Source: Paractinoplanes toevensis
Lineage (GTDB): Bacteria > Actinomycetota > Actinomycetes > Mycobacteriales > Micromonosporaceae
NCBI RefSeq assembly: GCF_018332695.1
Contig: NZ_BOQN01000052.1
Span: 62,001 to 126,000, forward strand
DNA: 64,000 nt
Direction of reading: 5' to 3'
Shown: in pieces, positions 31,788 to 40,469 of the stretch
Layout of the letters: each line of letters starts with the position of its first letter
How positions within the stretch are numbered: the first letter of the stretch is position 1
Notes under the pieces: generated by a model
Seen by the model: only the letters and a program-made list of their open reading frames with translations
The model's database searches: none
What the model was told of the DNA's origin: nothing
Position numbers and translations under genes: made by a program

Positions 31788-33581
31788 TCAGGCGGCCGGC
31801 CGCAGGGCCCGCCGGGCACACAGATCGGACAGCGTGGCGGCGATCTCGACCGGATCGGCGTCGACGTTCAGCTCGCGCACCAGCGCCGGGTCGAGCGGCG
31901 GCACCTCGACGTGCGAGATCAGCGGGTGGAACGGCCGCTGGTCGGTCTCCCCCGCCCCGAACAGCACCTCGGCGAGCTTCTCCCCCGGCCGCAGCCCGGT
32001 GTAGCTGATCTCCACCGGCCGGGGCGCGAGCTGGATCATCTGGCGGGCCAGCTCGGCGATCCGCACCGGCTCGCCCATCTCCAGGACCAGGGCCTCGCCG
32101 TCGCGGCCGATGGCGGCGGCCTGGATGACCAGCTGCACCGCCTCCTGGATGGTCATCAGGTAGCGGGTCACGTCGGGGTGGGTCACGGTGATCGGGCCGC
32201 CGTCGGCGATCTGGGTGGCGAACGTGGTGAGCACCGAGCCGCGGCTGCCGAGGACGTTGCCGAACCGCACGCTCAGGAACGTGCCCGCGCTGCGCCGGGC
32301 CTGGTACGCGGTGAGCCGCTCGGTGATCCGCTTGGCGTAGCCGAGCACGCTGACCGGGTCGGCCGCCTTGTCGGTGGAGATGTTCACGAACCGCTCGACG
32401 TCGCCGGCCGCCTCCAGCACGGCCAGGGTGCCCCAGATGTTGGTCTCCACCGCCTCGCTCGGATATCGCTGCAGCAGCGACAGGTGCTTGAGCGCGGCCG
32501 CGTGGAACACCACCTGCGGCTGCCGGGTCTGGAAGATGTGCCGCATCCGGCTCGGGTCGCGCACCGAGGCCAGCACCAGCGACGGATCGGTGAGCTGGGC
32601 CCGCGGGTCGATCGAGAGCAGCACCGCGAGCAGCGCCGACTCGTCCCGGTCCAGCATGATCAGCTCGGCCGGCCGGAAGCGGTGGATCTGCCGGCACAGC
32701 TCGGAGCCGATCGACCCGCCCGCACCGGTGACCAGGACCCGCTTGCCGGTCAGGTAGCCGGCGATCGCGTCCAGGTCGGTGTCGATCTGGTGCCGGCCGA
32801 GCAGGTCGGTGATGTCGGCCTCGCGCAGGTCGCGCACGCCGAGGTCGTGGTCGAGGAGTTCGGCGACCGACGGCACGACCAGGAACCGTGCCCCGGCGCC
32901 GGTGGTGATGTCGCGGATCGCCCGGACCAGTTCCGCCTCGGCGTTGGCCACGGCGAAGACCACGGTGGTCGCGCCGGTGCGTTCCAGCAGCGCGGGGATG
33001 TCCCCTCGCTTGCCCAGGACGGGTACGCCGTGCAGATGCGACCGCCGTTTGCGGGGATCGTCGTCGACCACGCCGATCGGCAGGTAGTGGCCCTTCGGGT
33101 CGGCGAGCATCGACTGGAGCAGGTGGCGGCCGGCCGAGCCCCCGCCGAACAGCAGCACCCGGGTCGCGAACCGCTCGTCCGGCCGCGACCGGGCCTGATC
33201 GCGCAGCCGCCAGGCGAGCCGGGACGCCAGCATCAACACGAGCGCGGCGATCCCGCCGACCACCGGTGCACCGGCCGGGATCGCGTCGTCGCTGGCCCAC
33301 ATGTCGGCCACCAGGAGCACCGCGACGTTGATCAGGGTGACCCGGATGAGGACCCGGACCTCCTCGAGGGAGGCGAACGCGTGCCGGCCGCGGTAGAGGC
33401 GCAGCGCCTGGCCGGCGAGGATCTGCACGGCGATGGCGAGGATGACGATGGGGGCGAGCGCGGCGAGATGGCGGTCCTCGAGGCCGAACTCGTAACGGGC
33501 GAGAACGGCGACATAAAGGCCGGCGACCCAGGAGAGGCCGTCCAGGACAGGCGGCATCAGGCGCCTATTCACTTCAGTCAC
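31788..33581 (-). CDS. Polysaccharide NDP-sugar 4,6-dehydratase/epimerase, membrane type (FlaA1/CapD/WbpM family)
   Basis: 597 residues. Four N-terminal membrane helices (to about 130) precede a CoA-binding-like Rossmann region (VLLFGGGSAGRHLLQSML) and then the SDR dehydratase domain: LVTGAGGSIGSELCRQI, a Met-type active site in NISTDKAADPVSVLGYAK (SxDK, YxxxK replaced by the family's GYAKR pattern) and GLRPGEKLAEVLF near the end. It would convert UDP-GlcNAc-type sugars to 4-keto intermediates for surface polysaccharide. GTG start with GGAGG 8 nt upstream. Divergent from the exopolysaccharide operon beginning at 33740. Confidence 0.9.
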   Translation of the reverse strand: MTEVNRRLMPPVLDGLSWVAGLYVAVLARYEFGLEDRHLAALAPIVILAIAVQILAGQALRLYRGRHAFASLEEVRVLIRVTLINVAVLLVADMWASDDAIPAGAPVVGGIAALVLMLASRLAWRLRDQARSRPDERFATRVLLFGGGSAGRHLLQSMLADPKGHYLPIGVVDDDPRKRRSHLHGVPVLGKRGDIPALLERTGATTVVFAVANAEAELVRAIRDITTGAGARFLVVPSVAELLDHDLGVRDLREADITDLLGRHQIDTDLDAIAGYLTGKRVLVTGAGGSIGSELCRQIHRFRPAELIMLDRDESALLAVLLSIDPRAQLTDPSLVLASVRDPSRMRHIFQTRQPQVVFHAAALKHLSLLQRYPSEAVETNIWGTLAVLEAAGDVERFVNISTDKAADPVSVLGYAKRITERLTAYQARRSAGTFLSVRFGNVLGSRGSVLTTFATQIADGGPITVTHPDVTRYLMTIQEAVQLVIQAAAIGRDGEALVLEMGEPVRIAELARQMIQLAPRPVEISYTGLRPGEKLAEVLFGAGETDQRPFHPLISHVEVPPLDPALVRELNVDADPVEIAATLSDLCARRALRPAA

Positions 33582-33739
33582 GGCCGCACCTCCGGTCGCA
33601 TTCGTCGCATTAGGCCGACCGCCGCCGGTTTTTCAGCGTAATCGACCTGTTGTCCGCCAGCGGAACTTCGGGATATCGCCGCACGCTCCTGCCCGGAAGC
33701 TTAGTTTGATCGTGAGAACGCGGCCAATGGGAGGGAAGC
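33582..33739. promoter_or_regulatory. Divergent promoter region of the polysaccharide locus
   Basis: 158 bp, more AT-rich than its surroundings. Contains the tandem 9-mers GTCGCATTC and GTCGCATTA at 33596-33613 and an AT-rich stretch around 33640. Ribosome site GGGAGGGAAGC directly precedes the GTG at 33740. I cannot assign -35/-10 boxes with confidence. Confidence 0.45.
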
Positions 33740-35164
33740 GTGGAGATACGCGACTACCTCCGGGTGGTGCGGCGGCAGTGGTGGGTGGTCGCCGCCGCGA
33801 TTCTGGTCGCGCTCAGCGTCACCCAGGTCATCAACAAACGTACGACCCCGGAGTACGCCGCGTCGGCCGTCTTCTTCCTCTCGTCCGCGCGGGACGGGGC
33901 GTCGTCGGTGCTCGAGGGCTCGATGTTCGTGGCGGCGCGGCTGAAAACGTACACGGAACTGCTCACCGGCGAACAAATGGTCAAGGAAATCGCCGGGGCG
34001 ACGAAGAACGGTCTGACAAACGACGAAATCGAGGAACGCATTACGGTGACCACCGACGGTGGCAGCGTATTGCTGACGGTGACGATTACCGACACCGTAC
34101 CGAGCCGGGCACGCGCCATCGCCGATGTGATTGTCAGCCGGTTCCCGCCGCTGGTGCAGACCCTGGAGAAGCGCACCCCGGAGGCCGGGCCGGCGGTCGT
34201 CGTGGAGATCGTCCAGCCGGTGATGCTGGATCCCGAGCCGGTGTCGCCGCGCCCGCTGCACAACGACGCCCTGGCCGTCGCGGTCGGTCTGCTGATCGGC
34301 GCGGCGATCGGGGTGATCCGGGAGATCAGCGACAGCTCGATCCGGGTGGCCGGGGTGCTGCCCGCTCTGACCGGCCTGCCGGTGCTGGCCCTGATCCCGG
34401 TCGACCGCAAGGTCCGCCGCCGGTTCTTCGGCCGGGAGATCGGCCCGTTCGTCTCGGACAGCCGGTCGGCCCGGGCCGAGGCGCTGCGCCAGCTGCGCAC
34501 CAACGTCCAGTTCGCCGACCGCGAGAACCCGGTGAAGATCCTCGCGGTGACCAGCGCCATGCCCGGCGAGGGCCGCTCGTCGACCGCCTGCGGCCTGGCC
34601 ATCCTGTTCGCCGAGGCCGGCCAGCGGGTGCTGATCGTCGACGCCGAACTGCGCCGCCCCCGCCTCGCCGCGTTCCTGGGCCGGGAGGGTTCGGCCGGGC
34701 TGACCACGGTGCTGGTCGGCGCGGCCTCGCTCGATCAGGTGTTGCAGCCGTGGGGCACCGGGCTGTGGCTGCTGGCCAGCGGGCACCGGCCGCCCAACCC
34801 GAGCGAGCTGCTCGGCTCGGCGAAGATGGAGGAGCTGATCGCCGAGCTCCGCGACCGCTTCGACAAGATCATTTTTGACTCGCCGCCACTGCTGCCGGTC
34901 ACCGACGGCGCCGTGGTGGCCGCCCGCGCCGACGGGGCGCTGCTATTGGTGCGCGCCCGCAAGACCACCGGCGCCCAGGTCACCGCGGCGGTGCGCGCCC
35001 TCGCGGCGGTCGACGCGCGGCTGCTCGGCCCGGTCTTCAACATGGTCGCCGCCCCGCGCCGCCGCCTCGGCCTGCCGACCAGCGCCGACACCACCGGGCC
35101 GCCGCTCCCGCCGGTCCCCCGGCCGGGCGGCTGGCACGCGATCGCCCTTAGCGGGGCCGCATGA
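33740..35164 (+). CDS. Chain-length determinant / BY-kinase-like polysaccharide co-polymerase
   Basis: 474 residues. Wzz domain: membrane helix about 15-33, extracellular segment, second helix about 180-198. The cytosolic half is a CpsD-like ATPase: LAVTSAMPGEG then Arg279-Ser-Ser-Thr where bacterial tyrosine kinases have Lys (GEGKS/T); Walker A' is LIVDAELRRPRLA and Walker B IIFDSPPLL. The C-terminus (PPVPRPGGWHAIALSGAA) has no tyrosine cluster. So it probably still regulates polymer length, but autokinase activity is doubtful. Stop overlaps the ATG of the glycosyltransferase gene. Confidence 0.88.
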   Translation: MEIRDYLRVVRRQWWVVAAAILVALSVTQVINKRTTPEYAASAVFFLSSARDGASSVLEGSMFVAARLKTYTELLTGEQMVKEIAGATKNGLTNDEIEERITVTTDGGSVLLTVTITDTVPSRARAIADVIVSRFPPLVQTLEKRTPEAGPAVVVEIVQPVMLDPEPVSPRPLHNDALAVAVGLLIGAAIGVIREISDSSIRVAGVLPALTGLPVLALIPVDRKVRRRFFGREIGPFVSDSRSARAEALRQLRTNVQFADRENPVKILAVTSAMPGEGRSSTACGLAILFAEAGQRVLIVDAELRRPRLAAFLGREGSAGLTTVLVGAASLDQVLQPWGTGLWLLASGHRPPNPSELLGSAKMEELIAELRDRFDKIIFDSPPLLPVTDGAVVAARADGALLLVRARKTTGAQVTAAVRALAAVDARLLGPVFNMVAAPRRRLGLPTSADTTGPPLPPVPRPGGWHAIALSGAA

Positions 35165-36159
35165 CCAGGCTGCCCTTCCTCAGTGTGGTGATCCCGTGCT
35201 GGAACGAGGCCGGCTTCGTAGCCGCGTTCCTCGATTCGGTGCTGGCCAACGACTACCCGGCGGACCGCTTCGAGATCCTGCTGGTGGACGGGATGAGCGA
35301 CGACGGCACCCGGGAGATCGTGCGGAAGTACGCGGAGACCGAACCGCGCCTGCGCCTGATCGACAACCCGGGCCACAGCAAGCCGGTCGCCCTCAACCAG
35401 GGCATCCTGGAATCGCGCGGCGACGTCGTCATCCGGCTCGACGTGCACGCCAGCTACCAGAACGACTACCTGCGCCGGTGCGTGCAGGGCCTGATGGCAC
35501 ACCCCGACGCGGACAACGTCGGCGGCATCCGCCGGGCCCAGCCCCGCGACGACAACCTGATCAGCCGGGCCATCTCGCTGGCCAACACGCACCCGCTCGC
35601 GGCCGGCAACGCGAAGTACCGGATCGGCGCGGCCGGCCCGCGCTGGGTCGACACCGTCTTCGGCGGCTGCTACCGCAAGGAGGTGTTCGACCGGATCGGG
35701 CTGTTCGACGAACGCCTCGACCGCACCCAGGACCTCGAGTTCAACCAGCGGCTGCGGGCCTCGGGCGGGAAGATCCTGCTGATCCCGGACATCGTCTGCA
35801 CCTACTACCCGCGCGGCGACTGGCGGGAGTTCGTCGAGTGGACCTACCGGTCGGCGTACTGGGCGTTCCGCGGCAGCCGCATCGTCGGCCGCTGGATCGG
35901 TTCCTGGCGCAACTGCGTACCGCTCGGCTTCGTTGTCGGCCTGGCCGGCGCCGCCGCGCTCGGCCCGCACTCGAAGCTGGTGCGCCAGGTGGCCGGGACC
36001 GTCCTGGGCACGTACGGCGGCATCGTGCTGGCCGCCTCGGCGCGCGTCGCGTCCCGAGAGCGCGACCCTCGCCTGCTGGTCGCGATGCCGGTGGTCTTCT
36101 TCGCCACCCACGTCGCGTACGGCGTCGGCTCGGCCGTCGGCATCCTGGAGCGGCCATGA
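35161..36159 (+). CDS. GT2-family glycosyltransferase
   Basis: 332 residues. LSVVIPCWNEAGFVAAFLDSVL is the GT-A opening; LLVDGMSDDGTREI binds nucleotide, RLDVHASY supplies the DxH/DxD-like metal site, and FGGCYRKEVFDRIGLFDERL with DLEFNQRLRASG the acceptor/base region. C-terminal helices (about 250-325) may anchor it at the membrane. It resembles succinoglycan ExoA-type transferases. It overlaps both neighbours by 4 bp, showing tight coupling in the operon, and is the only ordinary glycosyltransferase in the locus. Confidence 0.88.
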   Translation: MTRLPFLSVVIPCWNEAGFVAAFLDSVLANDYPADRFEILLVDGMSDDGTREIVRKYAETEPRLRLIDNPGHSKPVALNQGILESRGDVVIRLDVHASYQNDYLRRCVQGLMAHPDADNVGGIRRAQPRDDNLISRAISLANTHPLAAGNAKYRIGAAGPRWVDTVFGGCYRKEVFDRIGLFDERLDRTQDLEFNQRLRASGGKILLIPDIVCTYYPRGDWREFVEWTYRSAYWAFRGSRIVGRWIGSWRNCVPLGFVVGLAGAAALGPHSKLVRQVAGTVLGTYGGIVLAASARVASRERDPRLLVAMPVVFFATHVAYGVGSAVGILERP

Positions 36160-36830
36160 CGACCGAGGATCCGCTCTACGAGGCCGCGAAGCGGGCCACC
36201 GACGTCGTGGTGAGCGCCGCCGCGCTGGTCGCCGCCGCGCCGCTGGGCGTGGCCGTCGCCTGGCGGATCCACCGCGACGACGGCGGCCCGGTCATCTTCC
36301 GGGGCGTCCGGGTCGGCCGCGGCGGCCGCACCTTCCACATGCTCAAGTTCCGCACCATGGTGGTCGGCGCCGACCAGCTCGGCCTGTACGTCACGCCCAA
36401 CGACGACCCCAGCCTGACCGGCACCGGGCGGTTCCTGCGCCGGTGGAAGCTGGACGAGCTGCCGCAGCTGGTCAACGTGCTGCGCGGGGAGATGAGCCTG
36501 GTCGGCCCGCGGCCGCCGACGGTGTGGGACGCCGACCACTACACCGACGAGGAGCGGCACCTGCTCGACATCCGGCCCGGCATCACCGACTGGGCCTCGA
36601 TCCGTTATCGCAGCCAGGACACGCTCATCGAGGGACGGCCCGACCCGCACTCGGCGTACTTCGAGCTGATCCGGCCCGGCAAGATGGACCTGGCCATGGC
36701 CTACCTGCGGCACCGCAGTTACGTCGTGGACCTGGGCATTCTCGGGCTGACCGCACTGGCCCTGCTGCGCTACCCCCGCACCGACGAACTCCTGCAACGC
36801 ATGGTGACGTCCGTCCGGGCCCGCGTCTGA
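36156..36830 (+). CDS. Initiating sugar-phosphate transferase (bacterial sugar transferase, WcaJ/ExoY type)
   Basis: 224 residues from the ATG at 36156 that overlaps the preceding stop. Short N-terminal membrane-associated segment (ATDVVVSAAALVAAAPLGVAVAW), then FHMLKFRTM, RRWKLDELPQLVNVL and GEMSLVGPRPP, the core of polyprenyl-phosphate sugar transferases. It places the first sugar phosphate on undecaprenyl phosphate. The small size fits the monotopic core-only class. Confidence 0.9.
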   Translation: MTTEDPLYEAAKRATDVVVSAAALVAAAPLGVAVAWRIHRDDGGPVIFRGVRVGRGGRTFHMLKFRTMVVGADQLGLYVTPNDDPSLTGTGRFLRRWKLDELPQLVNVLRGEMSLVGPRPPTVWDADHYTDEERHLLDIRPGITDWASIRYRSQDTLIEGRPDPHSAYFELIRPGKMDLAMAYLRHRSYVVDLGILGLTALALLRYPRTDELLQRMVTSVRARV

Positions 36831-36834
36831 CATC

Positions 36835-38139
36835 GTGCCCGCGATCCGCTTGCTGGCCCGCGTGCCGGCCAAGGTGCGGCGCGACTACCTGGCCACGTCC
36901 ATCGCCCACTGGCTGACCCTCGCCTCCGGCCTGCTGCTGTTCCACCTGGTCGCCGGGCGCGCCGGGGTGGCCGGCTTCGCGTACTACCAGATCGCCCGGG
37001 GCGCCGTCTCCACCGTGCAGCCGCTCGCCCTGTTCGGCCTGGTCCAGGCCCTGCACCGGTACCTGCCGCGGGCCGGGCGGAAGGTCCGGGTGCTGGCCCG
37101 GCAGGCGTTCATCCTGGAGCTCGCGGCGCTCAACGTGGTCGGCCTGCTCACCCTGGTGCTGGCCGACGACCTGGGCCGGCTGTTCCACATCGGCGGCGGC
37201 GAGGAGGTCCGCGCGGTGATGGTGCTGACCGCCGGGAACTGCCTGCTCACCGTCGCGGTGGCCGCCCTGCGCGGCAGCGGCCGGGTGCGCCGCTCCAACT
37301 TCACCTCGCTGTGCGGGTACGGCATCCTGCCGCTGATCGCGTTCGTGGTGACCACCCGGATCGACGTCTTCCTCATCCTGCAGGGCGCGTCGATGGCCGC
37401 GCTGGCCTGGTGGGGCATCGCCGAGGCCGGCCCGCGCGACGCCGAGCACCTGCCGGCCGGGCCACGCCCGGCGCCTCCGCTGCGCACCCTGGTCCGGTAC
37501 GGCCTGCGCCGCACCCCCGGCGACATCGCCCTGCCCGGCCTGTTCGCGTTCCCCACGTTCTACGTCGCCGGCACGTCGCACAGCGCGGCCGAGGCCGGCT
37601 ACATCGGCTTCACCACCTCGGCGATCACCCTGATCTGCTCGGTCTTCGGGATGCTCAGCCCGGTCCTGCTGCCCCGGCTCAGCGGCCACGCCCACGCCGC
37701 CGAGGCCACCGGCCGGGGATTCGGCGCCGAGTTGGCCCGCGGCCTGCGCCTGCTGCCGTTCGCGGCGGCCGGCGTGGCCGCCCTGATCAGCCTGATGCTG
37801 GTGGTCGCCGCGGCACCGGTGCTGCGCTGGTTCCTGGGCGAAGAGTTCCGCGGCGGCGACGACGTCATCCGCTTCGGCGTGCCGGTGGCCATCCCGCTGG
37901 CCATGTTCTACGCGGCCCGCCCCACCATCGACGCCCTGCGCTCGGCGCCGGTGACCACCTGGCTGCTGGTCGGCTGCCTGGCCGCCGAGGTCGGCATCAC
38001 CGTCGGCGCGGGCCTGCTGCTGCCGGCCTGGCCGGCCGCGCTGGCCGGGTTCGGTGCCGCGGCCGTCGTGCTCGCCGTCTGCTCGTACGTGGCGCTGCTG
38101 CACGCCATCCCGTCGCCGGCCCGGAAGTCGGCCCCGTGA
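36835..38139 (+). CDS. Wzx-like polysaccharide flippase (oligosaccharide translocase)
   Basis: 434 residues with about 12 to 14 membrane helices. RDYLATSIAHWLTLASGLLLFHLVAGRAG at the start and FGMLSPVLLPRLSGHA in the middle fit the MATE/MOP superfamily flippases of polysaccharide loci. It would move lipid-linked repeat units across the membrane. GTG start 4 bp after the sugar transferase stop. Its stop overlaps the GTG of the ligase gene (GTGA). Confidence 0.8.
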   Translation: MPAIRLLARVPAKVRRDYLATSIAHWLTLASGLLLFHLVAGRAGVAGFAYYQIARGAVSTVQPLALFGLVQALHRYLPRAGRKVRVLARQAFILELAALNVVGLLTLVLADDLGRLFHIGGGEEVRAVMVLTAGNCLLTVAVAALRGSGRVRRSNFTSLCGYGILPLIAFVVTTRIDVFLILQGASMAALAWWGIAEAGPRDAEHLPAGPRPAPPLRTLVRYGLRRTPGDIALPGLFAFPTFYVAGTSHSAAEAGYIGFTTSAITLICSVFGMLSPVLLPRLSGHAHAAEATGRGFGAELARGLRLLPFAAAGVAALISLMLVVAAAPVLRWFLGEEFRGGDDVIRFGVPVAIPLAMFYAARPTIDALRSAPVTTWLLVGCLAAEVGITVGAGLLLPAWPAALAGFGAAAVVLAVCSYVALLHAIPSPARKSAP

Positions 38140-39380
38140 CGGCCGGCCCCGTGACAGCCGCCGGCCGGCCTAGCCCGGTGATCATCGTGGCCTGCTACGT
38201 GGCGACCCTGGCCGGCCACTTCACGCTCACCCGGATGGGCATCTCGGTGCCCGTGCTCAACGACGTACGCGTGCTGTTCTTCTCCGCGGTCCTGATGGCC
38301 TTCGCCCTGGAGATCCATCACGCCGGCGTGTATCCGCTGCACACCGGACCGGCCCGGCGGACCCTCCAGCCGGTGCTGATCCTGTTCGGCTACCAGATCC
38401 TGTCCGCGACCTGGGCGCCCCGCAACGCGGTCATCAACGACGTGGTCAGCGACCTGGTTGCCATGGTGGTCCTGGTGATCGTCTACACCGCCCTCGCCGA
38501 ATGGGACCAGCACCGGGTGATCGTGGTGACCATGTACTGCCAGTACGTGGCCGCTTGGCTGTACTTCCTCTACTCCGCGTCCGGCCGCGGAGCCACCGCC
38601 GCCGGCCGCTGGACCGCGTTCGGCGGCGGTCCCAACGTGTACGTCCGGGTCATGGTGCTCGGCATGGTCGCGGCGGCGTACTTCTACTTCCGCAGCGGCG
38701 GCAAGTTCCTCTGGCTCGCCGCCGCGCCGCTCTTCCTGGTCGGCGCGATCGCGTCCGGCTCCCGCGGCGGCCTGGTCGCGTTCGGCGGGATCGTCATCCT
38801 GGCCGGGCCGAGCCTGGTGCGGTTCATGCGGCGGCACGGCGCGATCAAGCCGCTGGCCGCCATCCCGATGGTCGGCGCGGTGGTGTGGCTGCTGTTCGGC
38901 GACCAGATCATGTTCCTGATCAACAACCGTTTCCTGGCCGGCACGATCCAGCAGCGCAACACCTCCGACCGGGACGTGCTCTACGAGAAGGGTGCCGGGC
39001 TGTTCCTGGAGAGCCCGGTGTTCGGCGTCGGGGTGCACGGCTTCTACGCCATCACCAACCTCGGGCCGGGCGAGAAGTACGTGCACAACCTGCCCCTAGC
39101 GGTGGCCGCCGAGGGCGGGGCGGTGGGTCTGTTGTTGCTGCTGGTGGCCCTGTGGGCGCTGCTCAAGGAGTACGCCCGGATCCCGAAGAAGCAGCGGTCC
39201 CTGCCCAGCCGGGCGTGCGCGTACTCCGGCATCTTCATCCTCGGCGCGAGCTTCTTCTCCGGCGACTACTACGACCACCGCCTGATGTGGATCTTCTTCC
39301 TGCTCGCCGCGGCCGGTTCGCCCGCGGTCGCCGCCCGTCCACCGGCCATCAGCCGCGCAGGAACGCCAGCACCGCCCTGA
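38136..39380 (+). CDS. O-antigen ligase/polymerase-like membrane protein (Wzy_C)
   Basis: 414 residues from the GTG at 38136, about ten membrane helices. The large periplasmic-type loop near residues 280-330 has RDVLYEKGAGLFLESPVFGVGVHGFYAI and YVHNLPLAVAAEGG, the H-N motif region of Wzy/WaaL proteins. It would polymerise or transfer the polysaccharide repeat. Last gene of the operon; its 3' end overlaps the convergent response-regulator gene by 32 bp. Confidence 0.85.
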   Translation: MTAGPVTAAGRPSPVIIVACYVATLAGHFTLTRMGISVPVLNDVRVLFFSAVLMAFALEIHHAGVYPLHTGPARRTLQPVLILFGYQILSATWAPRNAVINDVVSDLVAMVVLVIVYTALAEWDQHRVIVVTMYCQYVAAWLYFLYSASGRGATAAGRWTAFGGGPNVYVRVMVLGMVAAAYFYFRSGGKFLWLAAAPLFLVGAIASGSRGGLVAFGGIVILAGPSLVRFMRRHGAIKPLAAIPMVGAVVWLLFGDQIMFLINNRFLAGTIQQRNTSDRDVLYEKGAGLFLESPVFGVGVHGFYAITNLGPGEKYVHNLPLAVAAEGGAVGLLLLLVALWALLKEYARIPKKQRSLPSRACAYSGIFILGASFFSGDYYDHRLMWIFFLLAAAGSPAVAARPPAISRAGTPAPP

Positions 39381-39990
39381 CCCGGCGATGATCGTCGGCG
39401 TCCGGCGGCAGGGCCAGCTTGGTGAGCACGCTGCCGATGTGCTTCGCCACCGCCGCCTCGGTCACCACCAGGCGGCGGGCGATCGCCGTGTTCGACCGCC
39501 CCTCGGCCATCAGCGCGAGCACCTCCCGCTCCCGCGCGGTCAGCGTGCTCAGCGGGTCCTTGCGGCGCCCCAGCATCTGCCGGACCACCTCCGGGTCGAC
39601 CACCGTCTGCCCCTGCGCGACCGCGACCAGCGCCTCCACGAACTCGGCGACCTCACCCACCCGGTCCTTCAGCAGGTAACCCACCCCGGCCGACCTGCCC
39701 GAGTCAAGCAGCTCGGCCGCGTAGGTCGGCGCCACGAACTGGGACAGCACCAGAACCGGCAGATCCGGGTCGGCGGTCCGCAGCGCGATCGCCGCCTGCA
39801 GCCCCTCGTCGCTGAAGCCGGGCGGCATCCGCACGTCGGTGACCACGATGTCGGGCCGGTGCTCGGCGACCGCGGCGACCAGCGCCTCCGCGTCCCCCAC
39901 CGCCGCCAGCACGTCATGCCCGAACCGGCGCAGCATGCCCGCGACCCCTTCCCGCACGATCAGCCCGTCCTCGGCGATCACCACCCGCAC
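39349..39990 (-). CDS. NarL/FixJ-family response regulator
   Basis: 213 residues. Receiver: Asp7-equivalent acidic pair in VVIAEDG, phospho-acceptor Asp52 in VVTDVRMPPG, and Lys in YLLKDR. LuxR-type helix-turn-helix at the C-terminus: LTAREREVLALMAEGRSNTAIARRLVVTEAAVAKHIGSVLTKL. GTG start. No histidine kinase is adjacent; the nearest is the NarL-type kinase at 44620, also without its own regulator. Confidence 0.92.
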   Translation of the reverse strand: MRVVIAEDGLIVREGVAGMLRRFGHDVLAAVGDAEALVAAVAEHRPDIVVTDVRMPPGFSDEGLQAAIALRTADPDLPVLVLSQFVAPTYAAELLDSGRSAGVGYLLKDRVGEVAEFVEALVAVAQGQTVVDPEVVRQMLGRRKDPLSTLTAREREVLALMAEGRSNTAIARRLVVTEAAVAKHIGSVLTKLALPPDADDHRRVRAVLAFLRG

Positions 39991-40043
39991 GCCGTTTCCC
40001 CCGTTCCGCTTTTGAATCGGCCCGGGCAGGGTATCCGCGAACC

Positions 40044-40469
40044 ATGGCTGGAAAGAAGCGAAGCTCGAACGAACTCGACGCCGCGGACCGCAACGCCATG
40101 CGGGACAGCACCTTCGCGTTTCCCCGGGTGCGCAAGGAACCGCTCAACGACGCCCGGCACGTGCGCAACGCGATCGCCCGTTTCGACCAGGTCCAGGACG
40201 TCTCCGACCGCGAACGGGACGAGGCCTTCCGCCGAATCCAGCGGGCGGCGTCGAAGTTCGGTGTGGAGATGACCGAGAAGAGCTGGCGAGAGCTGGGCAA
40301 GCCGTCGGCCACGAGAAAATCATCGGACAAGCGGCGTACGCCGACCAAGGCCGAACTGTCCTCGGCACCCAGCAAGCGCGAGCTGTACGACGAGGCCAAG
40401 CGCCGCGGTGTGCAGGGCCGCTCCACCATGACGAAGTCCGAGCTGGTCAAGGCCCTCGGCCGCGGATAG
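40044..40469 (+). CDS. DUF6582-like protein with C-terminal Rho_N/SAP-like motif
   Basis: 141 residues, strongly basic and hydrophilic. The N-terminal part (MAGKKRSSNELDAADRNAMRDSTFAFP, KEPLNDARHVRNAIARFDQV) matches a family whose members have a DSTFAFP..R.EPL signature. The C-terminus (SKRELYDEAKRRGVQGRSTMTKSELVKALGR) is a helix-extended-helix nucleic-acid-binding motif like Rho_N or SAP. Probably a small DNA- or RNA-binding protein. It ends directly against the convergent arginase-fold gene. Confidence 0.72.
   Translation: MAGKKRSSNELDAADRNAMRDSTFAFPRVRKEPLNDARHVRNAIARFDQVQDVSDRERDEAFRRIQRAASKFGVEMTEKSWRELGKPSATRKSSDKRRTPTKAELSSAPSKRELYDEAKRRGVQGRSTMTKSELVKALGRG

Noticed and set aside
31746..33641. 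631-codon frame antisense to the dehydratase gene
   Set aside because: No motifs; composition typical of a GC-frame shadow.
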